DNA from: Polaribacter batillariae
Lineage (GTDB): Bacteria > Bacteroidota > Bacteroidia > Flavobacteriales > Flavobacteriaceae
Length of the DNA stretch: 64,000 bases
Assembly (NCBI RefSeq): GCF_017498485.1
Contig: NZ_CP071795.1
Span: 2,852,001-2,916,000, forward strand
Reading direction: 5' to 3'
Below are positions 58,213-64,000 of this stretch, piece after piece (the first letter of the stretch is position 1; each line of letters begins with the position of its first letter). The notes below the pieces were generated by a model. It was given only the letters and a program-made list of their open reading frames with translations, was not told where the DNA came from and searched no databases. The position numbers and the translations under genes were made by a program.

Positions 58213-58776
58213 TTATAATGCCGCTTTTAACTCGTCTCTTTCTTTAATTAACTCCATAATTTCTTCTGGAGATAAATAGTACTTTTTTATGCGATTTTTG
58301 TAATTTTCAGGAATATCAGAATTGTTTAAAATAAAATCTTTTGTTTTTAAAATATATTGCTCCATATTGTGTTTTACAGCAAAACTATCTGCGGCTCTTT
58401 CTGCTTCGATTATGTGGTTGTCTGACAATAAATATTTAATTCCGAACCAAATTAAATTCAACTTGTTTCGATGTTGATAATCCATAATATGCCCTAATTC
58501 ATGCCCAATCCAACCAATAAAAATATCTTTAGGAATATCTACTGTAGAAAATTCTCTTCCAGAAATTTTAAATTTTTCGCTAATTAAAATCAAAAATTTT
58601 CGATTCTTTTTCGTTTTAAAAAAACTACCAAAAGTAGGTCTTGCCTGCATTGTAGATTTTTTAATATTTTTCTTAAACTTAAACTCTATATGTACGTTTT
58701 TTAGCTGTGGGTAATGCTGTAACGCAAATTCGACCTCTTCTTTAATATTAGATGGTATAATATGTTTATTAGACAT
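58213..58776 (-). CDS. Putative zinc metallopeptidase (HExxH)
   Basis: A 187-residue soluble protein. GWIGHELGHIMDYQHR has the HExxH zinc site and a downstream Glu lies in IIEAERAADSFAVKHN, the arrangement of M48-like and related peptidases. No signal peptide or membrane segment. The N-terminal half (FKFKKNIKKSTMQARPTFGS) looks like a small beta domain. Substrate unknown. Confidence 0.65.
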   Translation of the reverse strand: MSNKHIIPSNIKEEVEFALQHYPQLKNVHIEFKFKKNIKKSTMQARPTFGSFFKTKKNRKFLILISEKFKISGREFSTVDIPKDIFIGWIGHELGHIMDYQHRNKLNLIWFGIKYLLSDNHIIEAERAADSFAVKHNMEQYILKTKDFILNNSDIPENYKNRIKKYYLSPEEIMELIKERDELKAAL

Positions 58777-58890
58777 TAATTATTTTGTTTTTTTTAACAA
58801 TTTATAATCAATAAATATAGCGCATACAAACCGCTTATTCGTGCTTTTATGCTTAAATTTGTAACTCTTTTAAAAAGCACTTCAAAAAGG

Positions 58891-61800
58891 ATGAAAAAAT
58901 TATTCAATTTCCTATATTCTACACGTTTAATGGCTGTTTTATTTATCGTATTTGCGACAGCAATGGGCATTGCCACTTTTATTGAAAACGATTTTGGTAC
59001 ACAAACTTCTAAAGCACTTATTTACAACACTTGGTGGTTCGAATTAATTATGGTTTTTTTCGTAATTAACTTTTTTGGAAATATTTTTAGATATCGTTTG
59101 TATAAAAAAGAAAAGTGGGCTGTTTTAATGTTTCATGCTGCATTTTTACTTATTTTAATTGGTGCAGGAATAACACGTTACATTGGTTATGAAGGAATTA
59201 TGTTAATTGAAGAAGGCCAAACCACCAACAAGTTTTTATCGGAAACCATCTATTTAAACGCTATTGTAGATGATGGCAATTTACAAAAACCAGAAATTAA
59301 TGAACCCATAATGCTTTCTGCTTGGGGAAACAATTCTTGGTCGTATTCAAATACTTTTAAGACAAAAGAGAATCATATTGATTTTTCTTTCGAGTTGGTT
59401 GATTATATTCCGTGGGCAGAAAAAAAATTAGTAGAAGATAAAAATGGAGTAGAACATTTATTTTTTGTGGAATCTTCGGAAGGAACACGCCACGAACATT
59501 GGATTAAAAAAGGAACACTACAAAACATCCATGGAATTTTAGTTGGTTTTGAAGCCAACGAGCAAAATGCATCTATTAATTTTACCAATAAAGATGGTGT
59601 TTTAAAAATGAAAACAAAAGCAGATGGAGATTGGTTTCGAATGGCAGACCAAAAAAGAGGAAAGATTGTAAAAGATTCTTTACAAGAATTCCAATACTTA
59701 ACGCTGCATAATATAGAAAATTTACAATTTGTAATTCCAAGACCTGTAGAAAAAGGAAGTATAAAAACCGTTCGCGGTCCAAAAGACGATAAAAAACAAG
59801 ATTTAATTATTCTAGATGTTACAGCCAATAACGAAACAAAAAGAGTAGAACTTTTAGGCGGAAAATTTAATTCTCAAGGCTCTAAAGAACTGGCTGTTGG
59901 TGGTTTAAATTTTAGAATGCTGTATGGTTCTAAAATTTTAGAAACTCCTTTTTCTATTAAATTGAATGATTTTCAGTTAGATAAATATCCTGGTTCCGAA
60001 AGTGCTGCAGCATATGCAAGTGAAGTAACTGTTATCGATACTGATGAAACCTTCGATTACCGCATTTATATGAACCACATTTTAGACCATAAAGGTTATA
60101 AATTTTTTCAAGCGAGTTACGATTTGTCTGGACAAAAAGAAGAAACACACCTATCTGTAAATCACGATTTCTTAGGAACTTTTGTGACCTATTTAGGATA
60201 TTCTCTTTTATATACAGGTTTAATTTGCATTCTTTTTGCAAAAAACACGCGTTTCGACGATTTAAAAAAAGGATTGAAAAAAATCAGAAAGAAAAAACTA
60301 ACCTTATCCATTTTTGCAGCAGTTTTACTAAGCACTTCTGGTTTTTCACAACATGATGATCATAAATCAAGTAAATTATCTACCCAACAAATAGATTCGA
60401 TTTTAAAAGCCAACATGGTAGATGCCAAACACGCAGAAAGCTTTAATAAATTAGTGATACAAGATGCTGGTGGTAGAATGAAACCTGCACATACCTTTGC
60501 ATCGGAATTGGTTCGAAAAGTAAGTAAAACAGACAAATTTAAAGGTATGGAACCTAGTCAGGTTTTATTATCTATAATTGAAAACCCATATTTATGGTAC
60601 GAAGTTCCTGTTATTTATTTAGAAAAAGGAAATAAAGAAATAAGAGAATTTATTGGTATTGATACAGATGCAGAATTTGCAAGTTTGTCCGATTTTTTCA
60701 ATTCGAAAGGCGAGTATCTAATTCAAAATAAAGTAGCAGAAGCTCAAAAGAAAAAGGTTCGTAACAAGTTCGAAAAAGACCTTATAAATATCGATAAAAG
60801 AATTGGTTTGTTATACAGTGCTATTGGGGGTGGAATTTTAAAAATATATCCAATACCAAATGACGATAATAACAAATGGGTTTCTAGACCAGAAGCTTCA
60901 CAAGCAAATTTTAAAGGAACAGACTCTGTTTTTGTGCGCCAATCTTTACCTGTTTACATTCAGTTTTTACAAAAAGCAAAGCAAACGAACGATTATACAG
61001 AGGCTAATAAAATTTTAGACGGAATTAAGAAGTTTCAGAAAAAATTTGGAGCAGCAGTGTATCCTTCAGAAAGAAAAATAGAATTAGAAATTAGCTATAA
61101 TAAAATTCAACCTTTTCAAAAATTGGCTACCTATTATGGTTTTGTAAGTTTGTTTTTAATCATTTTTGTGATATGGCAAATATTCAATTCTAAAAGATGG
61201 GTTAACACCATTGTAAAAGTTTTAATTGCAATTACAGCTGGATTATTCATTTTTCACACCTTAGGTTTAATTTCACGTTGGTATATTAGTGGAAATGCAC
61301 CTTGGAGCAATGCGTATGAGTCAATTATTTTTGTTGCTTGGGCAACTATGTTGTTTGGGCTTTTTATGGGAAGAAAATCTGCCTTAACCATTACAGCAAC
61401 AGCATTTTTAGTTGCGATTACATTAGGTTTTGCTCATCAAAACTGGTTAGATCCAGAAATTGCAAACCTGCAACCTGTTTTAAATTCTTGGTGGCTTTTG
61501 GTACATACTTCTATTATTGTAGCCAGTTATGGCCCACTTTCTTTAGGAATGATTTTAGGAATTTGTGCACTTCTTTTAATGGTTTTTACCAACGAAAAAA
61601 ATAAAAAGAAAATGGATTTAAACATCAAAGAAATTACCATTATTAACGAAATGGCAATTACTGTGGGTTTAATAATGCTTACCATTGGAAACTTTTTAGG
61701 TGGTATGTGGGCGAACGAAAGTTGGGGTCGTTATTGGGGTTGGGATCCCAAGGAAACTTGGGCACTAATTTCTATTATGGTATATGCATTTGTGTTACAT

Positions 61801-62034
61801 ATGCGTTTAATTCCTGGTTTACGTGGAAAATATACTTTTAATTTATGGTCTATAATTGCGTATGCTTCTATAATGATGACATATTTTGGCGTAAACTTTT
61901 ATTTATCTGGGTTGCATTCTTATGCAAGTGGAGATAGAGTAATTACACCAACATCAGTTTATTATTCTGTTGGTTTTGTGGCAATTTTAGGAACCTTTGC
62001 ATTTATTAAATACAAAAAATATTATAAAAAATAA
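58891..62034 (+). CDS. ccsBA: Cytochrome c biogenesis fusion protein ResB-CcsA (CcsBA)
   Basis: A membrane protein of about 1047 residues for system II heme delivery and attachment to c-type cytochromes. I chose MKKLFNFLYSTRLM at 58891; an ATG at 58849 adds 14 polar residues. The ResB-like part spans about residues 1-460, then a periplasmic region with an internal hydrophobic segment (LTLSIFAAVLLSTSGFSQ), then the CcsA part with the heme-handling WGRYWGWDPKETWAL motif and flanking histidines (FHTLGLISRW, LLVHTSIIV, YAFVLHMR). The fused form is known from epsilonproteobacteria and Bacteroidota. Confidence 0.92.
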   Translation: MKKLFNFLYSTRLMAVLFIVFATAMGIATFIENDFGTQTSKALIYNTWWFELIMVFFVINFFGNIFRYRLYKKEKWAVLMFHAAFLLILIGAGITRYIGYEGIMLIEEGQTTNKFLSETIYLNAIVDDGNLQKPEINEPIMLSAWGNNSWSYSNTFKTKENHIDFSFELVDYIPWAEKKLVEDKNGVEHLFFVESSEGTRHEHWIKKGTLQNIHGILVGFEANEQNASINFTNKDGVLKMKTKADGDWFRMADQKRGKIVKDSLQEFQYLTLHNIENLQFVIPRPVEKGSIKTVRGPKDDKKQDLIILDVTANNETKRVELLGGKFNSQGSKELAVGGLNFRMLYGSKILETPFSIKLNDFQLDKYPGSESAAAYASEVTVIDTDETFDYRIYMNHILDHKGYKFFQASYDLSGQKEETHLSVNHDFLGTFVTYLGYSLLYTGLICILFAKNTRFDDLKKGLKKIRKKKLTLSIFAAVLLSTSGFSQHDDHKSSKLSTQQIDSILKANMVDAKHAESFNKLVIQDAGGRMKPAHTFASELVRKVSKTDKFKGMEPSQVLLSIIENPYLWYEVPVIYLEKGNKEIREFIGIDTDAEFASLSDFFNSKGEYLIQNKVAEAQKKKVRNKFEKDLINIDKRIGLLYSAIGGGILKIYPIPNDDNNKWVSRPEASQANFKGTDSVFVRQSLPVYIQFLQKAKQTNDYTEANKILDGIKKFQKKFGAAVYPSERKIELEISYNKIQPFQKLATYYGFVSLFLIIFVIWQIFNSKRWVNTIVKVLIAITAGLFIFHTLGLISRWYISGNAPWSNAYESIIFVAWATMLFGLFMGRKSALTITATAFLVAITLGFAHQNWLDPEIANLQPVLNSWWLLVHTSIIVASYGPLSLGMILGICALLLMVFTNEKNKKKMDLNIKEITIINEMAITVGLIMLTIGNFLGGMWANESWGRYWGWDPKETWALISIMVYAFVLHMRLIPGLRGKYTFNLWSIIAYASIMMTYFGVNFYLSGLHSYASGDRVITPTSVYYSVGFVAILGTFAFIKYKKYYKK

Positions 62035-62073
62035 TTTTACAGAGAAGTAACTTTCTATTTTCATTAGAAAATG

Positions 62074-62081
62074 TATTTTTG
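62074..62081 (+). promoter_or_regulatory. Putative -7 element for the TPR-like gene
   Basis: TATTTTTG matches TAnnTTTG, 31 bases before the ATG. No clear -33 TTG. Confidence 0.5.
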
Positions 62082-62111
62082 CTCCTCAAAAAATAATCAT
62101 AAAAAAACATC

Positions 62112-62627
62112 ATGTTTCATAAAAATATAAAATTAATTTTAGCTGGTTTAATTACTGTTTGGGCTGTATATCAATTTAGTCAAGGAAATATAATGAATGG
62201 AATTTCCATCTTATTATTAGCTGGAATTTTTGTGTTATTCTACTTTAAAAACGAATTTATTTTATTGGCTTTTTTACAGCTAAGAAAGCAAAATTTCGAA
62301 GGAACTAAAAAATGGTTAGGTTATATAAAAAATCCTGAAGCTGCTTTAACAGTAAAACAACAAGGTTATTACAATTATTTGCATGGCATTATGCTAAGTC
62401 AAACGAATATAACACAGGCCGAAAAATATTTAAGAAAAGCGGTAAAATTAGGCCTGTCAATGGATCATGATTTGGCTATGGCTAAGTTACAATTAGCTGG
62501 TATTGCAATGACGAAAAGACGTAAACGTGAAGCTACTAATTTAATGGCAGAAGCTAAAAAATTAGACAAACACGGCATGTTAAAAGAGCAAATGACCCTA
62601 ATGAAACAACAAATGAAGAAGATTTAA
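62112..62627 (+). CDS. Membrane-anchored TPR-like small protein (DUF2892-like N-terminus)
   Basis: A 171-residue protein with two transmembrane segments at the N-terminus (about 6-24 and 28-47), followed by helical pairs with a TPR look (YLHGIMLSQTNITQAEKYLRKAVKLG). Usually annotated as hypothetical in flavobacteria. Function unknown. Confidence 0.65.
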   Translation: MFHKNIKLILAGLITVWAVYQFSQGNIMNGISILLLAGIFVLFYFKNEFILLAFLQLRKQNFEGTKKWLGYIKNPEAALTVKQQGYYNYLHGIMLSQTNITQAEKYLRKAVKLGLSMDHDLAMAKLQLAGIAMTKRRKREATNLMAEAKKLDKHGMLKEQMTLMKQQMKKI

Positions 62628-62647
62628 AATGCTTCAATTATAGATAC

Positions 62648-62684
62648 AAAAAAATCCGCTGTAAACTTTACAGCGGATTTTTTT
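62648..62684 (+). terminator. Terminator after the TPR-like gene
   Basis: A 15-16-bp stem (62648-62663 with 62669-62684, AATCCGCTGTA core) with a five-base loop and T-rich right arm. Confidence 0.88.
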
Positions 62685-62766
62685 CTCTATAAAAACACCT
62701 TCATTACGATTTCTTTTTTATGATGAAATAGAAAGGGAAAAAAGGATGTTTTATTACGGTAACACC

Positions 62767-63921
62767 AAAATGAATATTTTTTTAGACTAATATTTGGTTT
62801 TAATTATTGTTTTTCATAAATTAGACTATTAATTAATTCATTATAAAAAGATGGCATTACCAAAACAAATTATAGTAAAAGAGAGTATTAAAGAATTAAA
62901 ATCATTACAAAAAAAGAGTAAAGCTTTATTTATTCCACGACTTAGAATGCTACAAGTCATTAAAGAACATAAAGAGCCACTATCTAAAAACGCTTTAGCC
63001 AAATTAGTTGGGGTAAATCATAACACAGTATTCAAAGATGGCGAACAATGTATCTTAATGGTGGTTTAAAAGGACTGCTTGCTCATAAGACCACAGCCTC
63101 TGCTCCCTTTATGTTTACCAAGCAAGAACGAGAGAAAATTTATGCTAAGCTAAGTGATCCCAAATCAGGTATTCGCGGTTATAAAGAATTGTTGATTTGG
63201 GTAGAAGAAGAATTTGGAAAAACAGTGAAATATAATAGTCTTATGGTATTCTGTCGTAATCAATTTGGTACCAAGATAAAAGTAGCTCGTAAATCACACA
63301 TCAAAAAGGATGCTAAAGCTGTGGATGCTTTTAAAAAAACTTTGGTCGTATCTGCCAACAAGCCGTAAAAGAAAAACGAGATTCTTACAAAAGCATCCAT
63401 CTTTATTTTCAAGATGAGAGTCGTTTTGGGATGTTTACCAAAAATGGGCGCGCTTTAACAGTGAAAGGCGTTAAGCCAATTTGCCCTTTTCAACAGGTGT
63501 TTAAATCGACCTATCTCTTTGGTGCATTTTCTCCAATTACTGGAGATAAGTTTTTACTGGAATACCCAAACTGTAATGCCGATATTTTTGAGTTGTTTTT
63601 GAATGAATTATCCAAAGAAAATCCAATCGAACTTAAAGTCATGGTAGTGGACAATGCGGCTTTTCATAAGGCTAAGAAAATTAAAATTCCTGATAATATC
63701 GTCTTAATATTTCAACCTCCATACTCTCCAGAAGTAAACCCTGCAGAACAAATATGGGCTTGGTATAAAAGAGCCTTTACAAACAGAATCTATAAATCAA
63801 TACCACAAATTGTAGATTTTATCTCCAATAAGTCCGAAAATCTTACTAAAGAATTAGTCAAATCAATTACAAGACAAGAATATATTTTCTCTAATTATTG
63901 AACTGTTTAAATATTCATTTT
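62767..63921 (+). mobile_element. IS630-family insertion sequence, copy 2 (decayed)
   Basis: AAAATGAATATTT at 62767-62779 and its complement at 63909-63921 are probable inverted ends around a transposase split over three frames. The ends and protein differ from copy 1, so it is a different IS630 subgroup. It is followed at once by the 70-bp repeat copy B. Confidence 0.7.
62851..63901 (+). pseudogene. IS630-family transposase, broken in its HTH region
   Basis: Frame 1 (62851-63069) gives the HTH start (LSKNALAKLVGVNHNTV). One base is missing near 63030, after which MYLNGGLKGLLAHKTT continues in the next frame to ...ARKSHIKKDAKAVDAFKK. The frame then shifts by one at A7 (63333-63339) into the DDE part: FQDESRFGMF, VVDNAAFHK and YSPEVNPAEQIW. 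The second shift coincides with that of copy 1 and may be programmed; the first is a real lesion or an error. Confidence 0.82.
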
Positions 63922-63927
63922 TATATT

Positions 63928-63997
63928 AGATTAAAGTACTCATTTTTATCCTTTCAAAATTTAAGTTATTAATCCCTCAATTTTAAACCCTAAAATA
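63928..63997 (-). repeat. 70-bp dispersed repeat, copy B (inverted)
   Basis: Reverse complement matches 41581-41650 at 65 of 70 positions. It begins seven bases outside the right end of IS630 copy 2 and may continue past the window edge. Confidence 0.8.
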
Positions 63998-64000
63998 CTA

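Noticed and set aside
59403..59828. 141-residue - strand frame in ccsBA
   Set aside because: Antisense shadow; no start context or homology.

Overview
The window comes from a low-GC marine Bacteroidota, most likely a Flavobacteriaceae genome close to Polaribacter or Tenacibaculum. The evidence is the SusC/SusD pair, the DUF5723 barrel protein, PafA phosphatase, CtlX, the TIGR03916/TIGR03915 pair, Bacteroidota-type promoters (TTG, about 19 bases, TAnnTTTG) and A-rich rather than Shine-Dalgarno translation starts. The genus is an inference.

Layout. 1-5 kb: a DUF5723 barrel protein cut by the window edge, a secreted hypothetical, a frameshifted rarA, a rhomboid protease and rlmB. 5-12 kb: a SusC/SusD pair without enzymes and a POTRA/barrel outer membrane protein. 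12-29.6 kb: the str, S10, spc and alpha ribosomal clusters on the + strand (rpsL-rpsG-fusA-rpsJ, rplC to rpsN, rpsH to infA-rpmJ, rpsM-rpsK-rpsD-rpoA-rplQ). Two internal promoters are interleaved with terminator hairpins, in front of rplC and rpsH. 29.6-36.5 kb: carA, eno, gltA, two guanidino-group hydrolases (DDAH-like and CtlX) and a PrsW protease. 36.9-40.3 kb: pafA, an MlaE/MlaF pair and tRNA-Lys. 40.3-41.6 kb: an IS630-family element between two copies of the tRNA-Lys 3' end. 41.7-49.7 kb: the trp operon on the - strand (trpE, small membrane ORF, trpG, trpD, small membrane ORF, trpC, trpF, trpB, trpA) behind a leader peptide with three Trp codons. 49.8-55.1 kb: gatC-like, gatA and a gatB-aspS fusion on the - strand, behind a leader peptide that is 10/17 asparagine. 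55.4-58.8 kb: a radical SAM/DNA-metabolism pair separated by five exact-period 117-bp repeats, and an HExxH protein. 58.9-62.6 kb: a ResB-CcsA cytochrome c maturation fusion and a small TPR-like protein. 62.8-64 kb: a decayed IS630 copy.

The most notable system is the Asn-tRNA operon. A GatB amidotransferase subunit is fused to an aspartyl-tRNA synthetase that carries the His associated with non-discriminating AspRS, and sits with gatA and a divergent gatC. The operon is preceded by what looks like a classical ribosome-stalling attenuator reading asparagine codons. The trp operon 5 kb away has the same design with Trp codons: the stop codon is directly followed by, or overlaps, the antiterminator arm. 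A family of palindromic intergenic repeats (cores of about 75-85 bp) recurs through the second half, once forming the C-terminus of TrpF and once expanded into the tandem array. Single-base homopolymer shifts in rarA and susD may be sequence errors and should be checked before those genes are called broken.
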